Source: Collinsella sp. AF23-2
Lineage (GTDB): Bacteria; Actinomycetota; Coriobacteriia; Coriobacteriales; Coriobacteriaceae
NCBI RefSeq assembly: GCF_003459245.1
Contig: NZ_QRVG01000003.1
Coordinates: 1 to 64,000 of the forward strand
Direction: 5' to 3'
DNA length: 64,000 nucleotides
Shown here: positions 44,681-52,597 of the stretch, piece after piece
Position numbering within the stretch: the first letter of the stretch is position 1
Layout: every line of letters starts with the position of its first letter
Program-made: the position numbers and the translations under genes
Notes under the pieces: generated by a model
What the model was told of the DNA's origin: nothing
Seen by the model: the letters and a program-made list of their open reading frames with translations, nothing else
The model's database searches: none

Positions 44681-44834
44681 GAGATGCCGCCCGCTCAACC
44701 AGCGCCGCCAAGCGCCCATCGGTGCCGGCACGCCAAAGTCCCGCGATCGCCAGCACGATCGATAACAGCGCCACCGTGACGATGGCGTATTCGACCGTCG
44801 CCTGGGCAGATTCCTCACGCAGGACATCATGCAT
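44616..44834 (-). CDS. Small pilin-like protein
   Basis: 72 residues: MHDVLREESAQATVEYAIVT, one helix, then a short Ala-rich tail. The ESAQATVEYA segment matches the Flp/TadE cleavage region. One base after the stop of the upstream gene. It resembles the Flp pilin at 45363 and may be a minor pilin. Confidence 0.8.
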   Translation of the reverse strand: MHDVLREESAQATVEYAIVTVALLSIVLAIAGLWRAGTDGRLAALVERAASHGVASTSVIDAAAAAKDIALY

Positions 44835-44835
44835 T

Positions 44836-45399
44836 TCACGATCCCTCCTTTGAGTCCGTTGCCTGCGGGCTCAGGCGCACGGCGCGCAGACGACACGAAG
44901 CATCGCCAGCATCCGCGGCAATTGTCACCATATCGACCCAGCCGCGTCCGTCGCGCACGATGGCGCCCCACACGTTTCCCTTGATGTCGAGATAGCCGCT
45001 CAGAGCAAGTTGCGCCGTGGGTACCTCGCGATAGGCACGCAGCATATCCGCCGCCGCTTCGGTCATCGGTCGGTCCTCGGACCATGCAAGCCGGACCGCA
45101 ATCGCGTTGCCCTCAGGCGAATCCGTCGCAGTGCCAGACCGCTTGTCGAGCGTCCGCTGAAAGGTTTGCGCCGTGACAGCGACATCCGAATCGTCCGCAT
45201 CTCGCATCTCATCTTTTTGAGACGCCACCGCCGAATCTGAGCCCAAATCGGAGGCGGTCCCAGGACGCTGCTGCCGCGCGGCGTTAAGCCCCCAAAGCAC
45301 CGCCGCTATCGCCACGGTCAGGCAAGCAAACACCAGCAGCACCCCGATGGGGCGCTCGCCCTCTACAGGCTGTTGATGCCCTCGCTGATCGCATCCCAT
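44836..45399 (-). CDS. Tad-operon membrane protein of unknown function
   Basis: 187 residues from the ATG at 45399, which lies inside flp; a GTG at 45342 is an alternative. One helix (PIGVLLVFACLTVAIAAVLW), a polar Asp/Ser-rich linker and a C-terminal globular part (TAQLALSGYLDIKGNVWGAI). No family recognised. The position between the major and minor pilin genes suggests an accessory pilus role. Confidence 0.65.
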   Translation of the reverse strand: MGCDQRGHQQPVEGERPIGVLLVFACLTVAIAAVLWGLNAARQQRPGTASDLGSDSAVASQKDEMRDADDSDVAVTAQTFQRTLDKRSGTATDSPEGNAIAVRLAWSEDRPMTEAAADMLRAYREVPTAQLALSGYLDIKGNVWGAIVRDGRGWVDMVTIAADAGDASCRLRAVRLSPQATDSKEGS

Positions 45400-45596
45400 A
45401 GCTCTTTAACCTTGCCTTTAAATGCAACGATGGCAATAATCGCGATCACCACAAGTACGCCCACTAAAATGGCGTACTCGGTGGTACCCTGCGCGCTCTC
45501 CTCCTGCAACAGTTCCTTGGCATGCTGGCGAGTGTGAATCGCCCGGCAAAAAGCCCAGCTCCAAGCCTTGTCAGCAACTTCGACCATCGTGTTCAT
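45363..45596 (-). CDS. flp: Flp-type major pilin
   Basis: 77 residues. An unusually long leader of about 36 residues, then QGTTEYAILVGVLVVIAI with G37 and E40-Y41 in the Flp processing region, a single helix, and the tail FKGKVKELWDAISEGINSL. GGAGG six bases before the ATG at 45596. First pilin gene after tadC. The matching prepilin peptidase (TadV) is not in this window. Confidence 0.9.
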   Translation of the reverse strand: MNTMVEVADKAWSWAFCRAIHTRQHAKELLQEESAQGTTEYAILVGVLVVIAIIAIVAFKGKVKELWDAISEGINSL

Positions 45597-45606
45597 GTAT
45601 TCCTCC

Positions 45607-46248
45607 CTACATCATCCCGCCTGCTCCCAGCAGCGGGCCCAATATGGACAGAAGCAACGCCGGCAAGATGAGCGTGCCGGTGGGAATCAACAGCTTGACG
45701 GGCGCACGCTCGATCTCGCGCTCGACCGCGGCGCGATGAGCCGCACGGATCTCGCGACTTTGAGCGGCCAGCGTCTCGGCAAGTGGGGCACCCAGGGCGA
45801 GCGCCTGCCCCACCGTGATGGCAAAGGTCTCGAGCGCTCGCACGTCCAGGTCGCGCGCGGCGGCCAACAACTCGTCCTCACGCGTGCCCACGCCCACCTG
45901 CCACGCCATGCAGGCGCGCTCAAGGCGAAGAGCCAGCACTGACCGGCGGTTGGCGCAGAAAATCTCAAGCGCCGCATCAAACGAAAGACCGGCCGAAAGA
46001 CCCAAGCGCACAACATCGATCATCTCGGACACTTCGCCGAGCGACACTCGCGCCGGGCCGCCCGCTCCAACCGCGCCCTTCACTCGCGCGGTCAGAGCAT
46101 CGACCACCGAGCGACCCGCGGCAGCGACCAGCACCGCCTCGCGCTTGCAGGCCCCTGCGATCTTGCGTGCATCCGCCCGATCAAAACCCGTCGCGACAAA
46201 TACACTCAGGGCGCACAGGCAAGCCGCAACTGCAACCGAGGCGCTCAT
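45607..46248 (-). CDS. tadC: TadC-type pilus platform protein
   Basis: 213 residues with N-terminal, central and C-terminal helices and a type II secretion F domain: EMIDVVRLGLSAGLSFDAAL and GQALALGAPLAETLAAQS. Start at the ATG at 46248, overlapping tadB by four bases (ATGA). The longer ORF upstream is a shadow of tadB. Confidence 0.88.
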   Translation of the reverse strand: MSASVAVAACLCALSVFVATGFDRADARKIAGACKREAVLVAAAGRSVVDALTARVKGAVGAGGPARVSLGEVSEMIDVVRLGLSAGLSFDAALEIFCANRRSVLALRLERACMAWQVGVGTREDELLAAARDLDVRALETFAITVGQALALGAPLAETLAAQSREIRAAHRAAVEREIERAPVKLLIPTGTLILPALLLSILGPLLGAGGMM

Positions 46249-47171
46249 AGCTCCACCCGCATAATGCGCCGGATAACCACCAGGGCAACGGCGTTGAGGG
46301 CAAGACCCAGCACCACAGCGCCCGCGCCGGCAGGCGTCGCAAGACCGCGACGAAAATCTGCCGAAAGCAGCGCCAACACCGCGCACATGCCCGCCGGCAT
46401 CGCCGCGACCATATGCGCAGACATGCGAGCCTGCGACGTCTTAACATCCAGGCGGCGCTTGAGCTCAATGCGCTCCCCCACCATGCTCGACGCCTCGGAC
46501 AGTAAGTCGGCAAGCGGAGCGCCGGTGCGCTGAGACACCTTAAGCGCCAAGGTCACAAGCGAAAGACCGGGGGCGTCGATACGTACGAGCAAGTCATCGA
46601 GCGCGTCGGTCGCCGAGATGCCGCAATCGATCGCCGCCGCCACCCGCAAAAACTCGGTATGCACTGGCTCTTGCGCATGAGCGCCCACAAAGCGCATGCC
46701 CTGGGCCAGCGAATGTCCCGAGGCAAGCGACATGGAAAGTGCGGTAAACGCCTCGGGCATCGCCTCTTCTGCATCGTGTTGCTCGCGCCGGCTCTCAAAG
46801 CCATCCCGGGCGGCACCAACGGCAAACGGAGCAACAAGTCCCAAGGCAAATCCGAGGGGCGATAACGACACCATCGTTAGTAAAACGCAGCAGACACCGC
46901 TCGATAGCAGCAGAAACGCCAAACGTCCCGAAGCATCTTCGATCACGAGGCCAAGGCGATGCGCCGGAGCCAGCGATGCCCACGAACGGGCGATCTTTTT
47001 CAGCAGATCGTTTTCCACCAGCTCACGCGGCAGCTTCTCTGCCACCGTCTCGAGCGCCTGACGTGCCAGCTCCGCCGGCGGTACCTGCGGCACACGAGGT
47101 TCCGCCCCGCACGCCGTCGCGACAGAAAGCCCTGCCAAGCCCCCTACGACGAGGGGCACAGTGATCTCCAT
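46245..47171 (-). CDS. tadB: TadB-type pilus platform protein
   Basis: 308 residues. N-terminal helix, two central helices (LLLSSGVCCVLLTMVSL...), a type II secretion F domain (SMSLASGHSLAQGMRFVG, QRTGAPLADLLSEASSMVGE) and a C-terminal helix. Inner-membrane partner of TadC and of the TadA ATPase. It overlaps both neighbours. Confidence 0.9.
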   Translation of the reverse strand: MEITVPLVVGGLAGLSVATACGAEPRVPQVPPAELARQALETVAEKLPRELVENDLLKKIARSWASLAPAHRLGLVIEDASGRLAFLLLSSGVCCVLLTMVSLSPLGFALGLVAPFAVGAARDGFESRREQHDAEEAMPEAFTALSMSLASGHSLAQGMRFVGAHAQEPVHTEFLRVAAAIDCGISATDALDDLLVRIDAPGLSLVTLALKVSQRTGAPLADLLSEASSMVGERIELKRRLDVKTSQARMSAHMVAAMPAGMCAVLALLSADFRRGLATPAGAGAVVLGLALNAVALVVIRRIMRVEL

Positions 47172-48472
47172 TCGTCCACCTCCTCTTGTGTGAGCGTCCC
47201 CGACCGCAGGCCTTCTGCGATAAACGGCGGCTCGCGGTCAAGCGTCCAGGTGCGCTCGGCGGCATCGAACGTCACATAGCGCTCGAGCTCTACGCCGCCC
47301 GATGCGGCGCGTCGCACCCCCGAATACGAGGAGACGAAGCGCCTGCCATCGGCGTGGCGCTCGGACATCACGATACCGTCGAGTGCCATGGCAATCTGCT
47401 CCTCGATGAGCTCGCTCGGCAGATCGATGCCATAACGTGCAAGCAACGTCAGACGCACCACGGTCTCCTGTTCTGAACCCGCATGAAGCGTGGTGAGCGA
47501 CCCGTCGTGGCCCGTGTTCATGGCCTGCAACATGTCGCAGCACTCGGCACCGCGCACCTCGCCCACCACGATGCGGTCGGGGCGCATGCGCAGGGCATTA
47601 GTCACCAGGTCGCGGATCGTCACCGCGCCCTCGCCCTCAATTGAAGCCTCGCGCGCCTCTAGGCGCACAACGTGCGGATGATGCGCAAACTTGAGCTCGG
47701 CAGAGTCCTCGATCGTCACGATGCGCTCGCCGGTGGAAATCTCACATGACAACGCGTTGAGCAGGGTGGTCTTACCAGATCCCGTGCCTCCCGCAACCGC
47801 CAAGTCCTGTCGCAGCGACACCGCACACGACAGCAGCTGCGCATACCAAAGCGGCAGCGATCCCAACCCCACGAGCTCGTCCAGCGAGCAGATACGGTCC
47901 GAGAACTTTCGGATGGTGAGAATCGGTCCGTCAATCGCCACAGGCGGAATCACCGCGTTGACGCGATAGCCCGTTTTAAGGCGGGCGTTGACGATGGGGC
48001 TGCGCTCGTCGATACGGCGGCCAAGTGGCGAGATAATGCGGTCGATAAGCACACGGATCTGCTCATCATCCTCAAACGCATGCTCGATGGGGTACAAGAC
48101 GCCGCCGCGTTCAAAGAAAGCCGAGCGGCAGCCGTTGATCATGATCTCGGTAACGGTGTCGTCCTCGATGAGCGGCTGCAACGGCCCCAAGCCCACCACG
48201 TCATCCAAAATCTCGTCGATGATGGCCTCGCGCTCGGGCGTCGCGAGATCGGTCGGCTCCTCAACATTGAGCGCCGCCTCCACCGCAGGACGCAATTCCG
48301 AGCGGGCAAGTGCCGGGTCGATATAGGCGCTGATACGCGCCACTTCGTCGTAACCCATGCGGTCCATCACGGCGCGCTTGGTGCGTCGTTTCACGGCGCG
48401 GCGACGCCCCGCATCTACAGGCGCTGCCGCCGCCGCAGCGCCGGCAGCCTTAATCCTCGTTTGCAGGCTCAT
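47144..48472 (-). CDS. tadA: TadA/CpaF-type pilus assembly ATPase
   Basis: Hexameric secretion ATPase, 442 residues. [31 protein letters not shown], Walker [10 protein letters not shown] (228-236), Asp box [11 protein letters not shown] and the Walker B region [13 protein letters not shown] are in order. N-terminal basic Ala-rich stretch. The ATG overlaps the end of tadZ by four bases. Confidence 0.95.
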
Positions 48473-50118
48473 CGCTGATCACCCTCGTGCGACCAGGGAA
48501 GGCGGATACGCGGGCGTTCGGTGCGCATTGCACGGTCGGCGACCATATCGCTCCAAGGGCCGACGGCGCACCCCAGTTCCACGAGCATCTCGCGCGTGGC
48601 CTCGCGCACGCTGGTCGCAAAAGCGCTGGTCTGCCCCACTGCCTCGTCAGCACGCCCAAACGCCATGAGCGCGGCGAGATCCTGCCCGCCATCGGCGATA
48701 CGAATCTTGGAGCTCAACGCACAGGCAATCTCAAAGCGCATAGCGACGTCCTCGTCTGCCCCGCGCGCACCGAACCGGTTGAACACGGCGCTCATACGCG
48801 TGCGCGGCACACCTACTCGACTTGCCAGTTCAATGACGCGCGACGCCGATGCCGCGGACGACACCGCCGCATCGCCAACGACCAGGCAACGGTCGCTCGC
48901 CGCCACCGCAGCCGCCACGGCGTCGCCCCAAAAGACCGAGGTATCGATAAAGACCACGTCGGATTCGCGACGCAGGACATCAAGCAGTAGCTCCACCGGA
49001 CGTGCCATGAGCTCGGCTTGCTCGGGCGCCGCGACGGGACCCCAGAGCGTAACGCCCGGCGCCACGCGCATCGATGTGGCTACGATATCCGGCTCGGTGA
49101 GCGCGCCCGCCGCCGATGGCTCGATAAGTGCCGCCATATCGCGCGGAGCATCGACGCCTAACAAGTCGTAAAGGTTTCCAAACATCAGGTCCAGGTCGAG
49201 CACGGCGGCACGCAAGCCCAACAGCGACGATGTGTGTGCCATGGCGGCAACGATCGTCGACTTGCCGCAACCGCCCGAACCCGAAATAGCGCAGATGACT
49301 GGAGCTCGATGCGGCGGAGCGGTAGCGTCTGCCGGCGGCATCGGAGGCGGCGGGGCGGGCGTCGGTGACAGCGTCCCCGTCTCCCCCGCCGCAACCACGT
49401 GCTGCGTCCAAGCCGGCATGGCTGCTTGTTCGGTCTGCGAGGCAGGCTCGTTCTGCGCAATCTGCTCATGCTGCATCAGCGACAACTCGCCGCACCCGGC
49501 AAGGCCCTCAACTTCGTCGAGTTCATCCGCCAGATTCACGCCGTGCACGTATCCCATATCTACTGCCGGGGAGTCGCCAGCATGCTGCGCCGGCCCTCCA
49601 GCGTCATCGTATACAAGGGGGTTCCGGGGGCGCCGACCATGCTCGGCTTCCGCTTTTCCATAATCATCAACACGCGGGCCTCTTGTAGCGCGAGGCGCCC
49701 CGGGTTCCCTATCAACAAAAGCATCGGGCTCAATCGTCATGCGCCGATCGGAATCAACCGCTCCCTCGCCCGCGCGCCCGTTGCCGCATATACTGTGTGC
49801 AGCGATGACCTCGGTCGCCCCCGCGCGAAACAGCCCCTCGATATCCGACGGATCGAGCGCTTCTATCAACACGACCACGCGACTCACGCGGCCTTCGGCC
49901 GTCAGGCGCGCAACAGTCTTGCGCACATCTTCGGTATCAAACAGAGACGCCGCGATGATGGCAGCCCCGCGGCGCGACGGAAACGCCCGCGCCATGGAAA
50001 CCAGCCCGTCCAGGTCACCCACGCGAAGCACCTGTGCACCCGCATCACGGCCCTCGACTTCCCGCTGCAACAGCCCGTAATCGCCGCACGCGCAGCACGC
50101 AAGCCAGATCGCCTTCAT
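48469..50118 (-). CDS. tadZ: TadZ/CpaE-type ParA-like ATPase
   Basis: 549 residues. An N-terminal receiver-like domain without a clear phospho-Asp (about 1-110), a long poorly ordered linker with Pro-rich TPAPPPPMPPADATAPP, then a MinD/ParA ATPase with ISGSGGCGKSTIVAAMAHT and AAVLDLDLMFGNLYDLLGV. It probably places the pilus machine at the cell pole or wall. The ATG at 50118 overlaps the cpaB stop; the GTG one codon earlier is unlikely. Confidence 0.88.
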   Translation of the reverse strand: MKAIWLACCACGDYGLLQREVEGRDAGAQVLRVGDLDGLVSMARAFPSRRGAAIIAASLFDTEDVRKTVARLTAEGRVSRVVVLIEALDPSDIEGLFRAGATEVIAAHSICGNGRAGEGAVDSDRRMTIEPDAFVDREPGAPRATRGPRVDDYGKAEAEHGRRPRNPLVYDDAGGPAQHAGDSPAVDMGYVHGVNLADELDEVEGLAGCGELSLMQHEQIAQNEPASQTEQAAMPAWTQHVVAAGETGTLSPTPAPPPPMPPADATAPPHRAPVICAISGSGGCGKSTIVAAMAHTSSLLGLRAAVLDLDLMFGNLYDLLGVDAPRDMAALIEPSAAGALTEPDIVATSMRVAPGVTLWGPVAAPEQAELMARPVELLLDVLRRESDVVFIDTSVFWGDAVAAAVAASDRCLVVGDAAVSSAASASRVIELASRVGVPRTRMSAVFNRFGARGADEDVAMRFEIACALSSKIRIADGGQDLAALMAFGRADEAVGQTSAFATSVREATREMLVELGCAVGPWSDMVADRAMRTERPRIRLPWSHEGDQR

Positions 50119-50777
50119 CACTCGTCGCCTCCGCTCTTTTTGCCGCGCGCCGTGGCGGGAATCGTCAAGCTGACCGTTCCCTTGCCCGAGGCTCCCAGCA
50201 GTTCCTTGACGTCTTCGGGGTCAGCCGCCAGCGTCACCCATTCGATCTTGCCCTCGCGCGTGGCACCGGAATCCTCACTGGTATCGATCACGTACGCGCC
50301 GCACAGCCGATCGGTCACGCCGTCTTTTTGCACATACACATCCACGTAGCTGCCCACGCCCGTAGCACCGCCGACCGAGTGCTCGGCATCGACCGCCACC
50401 GAAACGGCGACCTTGCCCTTAGGCACCTCGAGCTTGCGGCTCTCGGCCTTGGTGTAGACATTGCAGATCACGGCGTTTTTGGGAATACGCGAAGTCGTCA
50501 CGTCGCCGCGCACCTGGCGCAGCTCGGTCGCTGCGTCACGCGGCAGCAGGCTCGTCAGCCATTCCTGGGTTATGACATTGGTCTCATCGAGGGTCTCGCC
50601 CACATCGATATCGCGCGCCGCGACGCAAACTTCGACGCGATCGCCACCGTACTTGGCCAAGGTCTCAGCCTGGACCTGTTCGGCTTGCGAGCGGATCGAC
50701 GAGCCGTAAACCATGCAGAGCAGAGCAGCGAGCACGCCCGCGACCAGACTGATGGCGATGCGCTTGCTCTTGTTCAC
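50118..50777 (-). CDS. cpaB: CpaB/RcpC-type pilus assembly protein
   Basis: 219 residues. One N-terminal helix, then an SAF domain with VCVAARDIDVGETLDETNV and IPKNAVICNVYT, and a second beta-rich part (GVGSYVDVYVQKD). GTG at 50777 with GAGAGGAG; the ATG five codons earlier overlaps that site and is rejected. First gene of the Tad operon. Confidence 0.87.
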   Translation of the reverse strand: MNKSKRIAISLVAGVLAALLCMVYGSSIRSQAEQVQAETLAKYGGDRVEVCVAARDIDVGETLDETNVITQEWLTSLLPRDAATELRQVRGDVTTSRIPKNAVICNVYTKAESRKLEVPKGKVAVSVAVDAEHSVGGATGVGSYVDVYVQKDGVTDRLCGAYVIDTSEDSGATREGKIEWVTLAADPEDVKELLGASGKGTVSLTIPATARGKKSGGDE

Positions 50778-50887
50778 GGCCGCTCCTCTCATGGCAGTGC
50801 CGGGCGAATGCCCGTACCACCATTGTCTGGGCGGTCAGAGTGCAAAGCGGCGCAATCGCAATCTTGGTTTTCGATGTCAAACCAATC

Positions 50888-50939
50888 GCTGACCAAAAGC
50901 TGACCAGCCCGTCAAGCTCGTGGCAAGGTTTTGGTCAGC
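50888..50939. promoter_or_regulatory. Repeated TGGTCAGC boxes upstream of the Tad operon
   Basis: GCTGACCA occurs twice as a direct repeat (50888-50895, 50899-50906) and once inverted as TGGTCAGC (50932-50939); the outer pair gives 11-bp arms GCTGACCAAAA / TTTTGGTCAGC. The boxes lie 110-160 bases before the cpaB start, where a regulator of the pilus operon could bind. The regulator is unknown. Confidence 0.55.
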
Positions 50940-50977
50940 ACGTCAGCAAACTGCATGTTTCGAGGCTTTTCCACAGC

Positions 50978-51012
50978 AAAAAAGCCGTCTCCCGAACAGT
51001 TGGGAGACGGCT
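50978..51012 (-). terminator. Terminator of rsgA
   Basis: AGCCGTCTCCC / GGGAGACGGCT, an 11-bp perfect stem, then TTTTTTGCTG on the minus strand, about 18 bases past the rsgA stop. Confidence 0.92.
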
Positions 51013-51029
51013 GTCATAGGAAAAATCAA

Positions 51030-52214
51030 TTACAGATGGACATCGGGATCGAGCATTTGAGCACTCACGCGCATGGATGACGCCAGGTTTTGGAACGTTT
51101 CCAGACGCAGGCTATCGATCTGCCCGGCGTCCTCGGCCTCGCGAACGGCGCAGCCCGGCTCATGGACATGCGTGCAATCGCCAAACCGGCACGCGCGCGA
51201 TGCCTCGACAATCTCGGGGAAAGCGCGCGCCAGACCCCGCTCGTGACCCACGAGCGGCAGGCTACGCAGGCCCGGGGCATCGGCGATCACGCCGGCGTCG
51301 CCCGGCAGTGCCACCATCACGCGCGCGACGGTAGTGTGACGGCCCTGATCGTCGCGTTCGCGCACACCGCCGGTCGCCAACGTATCGTGGCCCAGCAGCG
51401 CATTGAGCAGCGTCGACTTGCCGGCACCCGACTCGCCCAGAATCATGGCGCAGCTCCCGGCGGGCACGCAGGCACGGACCTCGTCCAGGCCGCGGCCCTC
51501 GGCAGAGGACGTCACGATCACGCGCACGTCCGGACCCACCAGGCGGCGCACGCGGTCCAGATCGCGCTCGAGTTCCTCGGCATCGCAGCGGTCAGCTTTG
51601 GTGAGTACCACCACCGGTTCGGCATCGCAGTCGAGCGCCAACACCAGCGAGCGCGCCACGCGGTCGAGCAGCACCTCGCCGGCACCGAGCGCCTGCACGA
51701 TTAGCACGCTATCCACGTTGGAGCAGAGCACCTGACGCTCCCCGCGGGCACGGCCGCGCCAACGCTCAAAGCTCGTACGGCGCGGCAGCACGCACTCAAT
51801 CACGCCCATATCGTGCCCGGGAGCGCGGCGCACCGCCACACGATCGCCCACGGCAGGCAGCAGGACCTCGTCCTCGCCGCGTGACTTGGCAAACCCCACA
51901 GCATGCTCGGCACGAAACGTGTCATCGGCAGTCGCCACCAGTGGAAACCCGCGATCCAAGCGCACCACGGCGCCAAGCTGCATCTGCTCGGGCTCCTCGG
52001 CATGTGCGCAGAAATCATCAAAGGCAGCCTGCTGGGCTTCATCGACCGGCAGGTCATCAAACGCCGGAACATCCTGCAGCGCGTCGAGCCCCGGCACGCT
52101 TGCCAGCAGCTCCTCAGCAGGTGCGGGAGCCTCGGTCGCGAGCTTCCGACGACGATTGCGCTTAGCCCGCGCCCCCGTCGTCTTTTTCTTCGCCTTAGCC
52201 TTAGCCTTAGCCAC
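51030..52214 (-). CDS. rsgA: Ribosome small-subunit biogenesis GTPase
   Basis: Circularly permuted GTPase (RsgA/YjeQ) acting on the 30S subunit. OB-fold part near VGDRVAVRRAPGHDMGV, G4 VVVLTKADR, G1 ILGESGAGKSTLLNALLG, G3 IADAPGLRSL and zinc knuckle CRFGDCTHVHEPGC. 394 residues, with an N-terminal extension of about 70 residues, at first Lys/Arg-rich (AKAKAKAKKK). GTG at 52214 with a GGGAGGCG site. The longer ORF would run through the upstream terminator hairpin and is rejected. Confidence 0.95.
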   Translation of the reverse strand: MAKAKAKAKKKTTGARAKRNRRRKLATEAPAPAEELLASVPGLDALQDVPAFDDLPVDEAQQAAFDDFCAHAEEPEQMQLGAVVRLDRGFPLVATADDTFRAEHAVGFAKSRGEDEVLLPAVGDRVAVRRAPGHDMGVIECVLPRRTSFERWRGRARGERQVLCSNVDSVLIVQALGAGEVLLDRVARSLVLALDCDAEPVVVLTKADRCDAEELERDLDRVRRLVGPDVRVIVTSSAEGRGLDEVRACVPAGSCAMILGESGAGKSTLLNALLGHDTLATGGVRERDDQGRHTTVARVMVALPGDAGVIADAPGLRSLPLVGHERGLARAFPEIVEASRACRFGDCTHVHEPGCAVREAEDAGQIDSLRLETFQNLASSMRVSAQMLDPDVHL

Positions 52215-52261
52215 AAACGCCTCCCAGCACCAAAAATCACAACTGAGCAGGTATTTTCCCA

Positions 52262-52505
52262 CAAAAAAGAGTCGGTCGAGCAAATGCTCGACCGACTCAC
52301 ACACTTTCCCTCAGCCTTTATCATCCACACGGGAGAAAAGTCAGCAACGTCACCGCAGGGCCCGCCCGCCGAGAGGGGTTTCCAAAGGGCACATCCTTTA
52401 TTCAAAACGAGCGGCCGAGCAATTGCTCGGCCGCTCACCTTCTTTCCCTCAGCCCTTTTTCATCCGCGCGGGAGAAAAGCCAGTAAGGATACCGTAGGGC
52501 CCACC
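52262..52505 (-). promoter_or_regulatory. Tandem terminator-bearing leader upstream of rsgA
   Basis: Two units of about 107 and 97 bases. Each has a conserved box region (minus strand GGGCCCT-CGGT ... TTTTCTCCCG-G-GGATGA ... GGCTGAGGGAAAG) followed by a hairpin: unit B 52409-52436 (GAGCGGCCGAGC arms, then TTTT) and unit A 52269-52298 (GAGTCGGTCGAGC arms, then TTTTTTG). The hairpin arms differ but both stay fully paired. Unit A lies 48 bases before rsgA. Could be a tandem attenuator or a duplicated intergenic terminator; no known riboswitch class fits. Confidence 0.6.
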
Positions 52506-52585
52506 CTGGGAGTGTTTTCTTCTGAGCGATCCCGCAGCGCGAAGCGCGAGGACCAGCGAAGAAGAAAACACGCAGGGGCGGGCCC
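52497..52585. repeat. R2 structured element, copy a
   Basis: Outer arms GGGCCC / GGGCCC extended through CCC / GGG, a second stem GTGTTTTCTTC / GAAGAAAACAC, and a core with TCCCGCAG, GCGAAGC and GCGAGGA. Shares these core boxes with the copy at 61244, but both stems are different and compensatory. It lies 13 bases after the P-type ATPase stop. Confidence 0.75.
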
Positions 52586-52597
52586 GGACAGGTTAAC

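Noticed and set aside
52262..52505. TPP, T-box or Mn (yybP-ykoY) riboswitch before rsgA
   Set aside because: AGGGTGG and CTGAGGG fragments look similar at first, but the T-box antiterminator context, the TPP ACCC-TTTGA box and the yybP-ykoY core are all absent.
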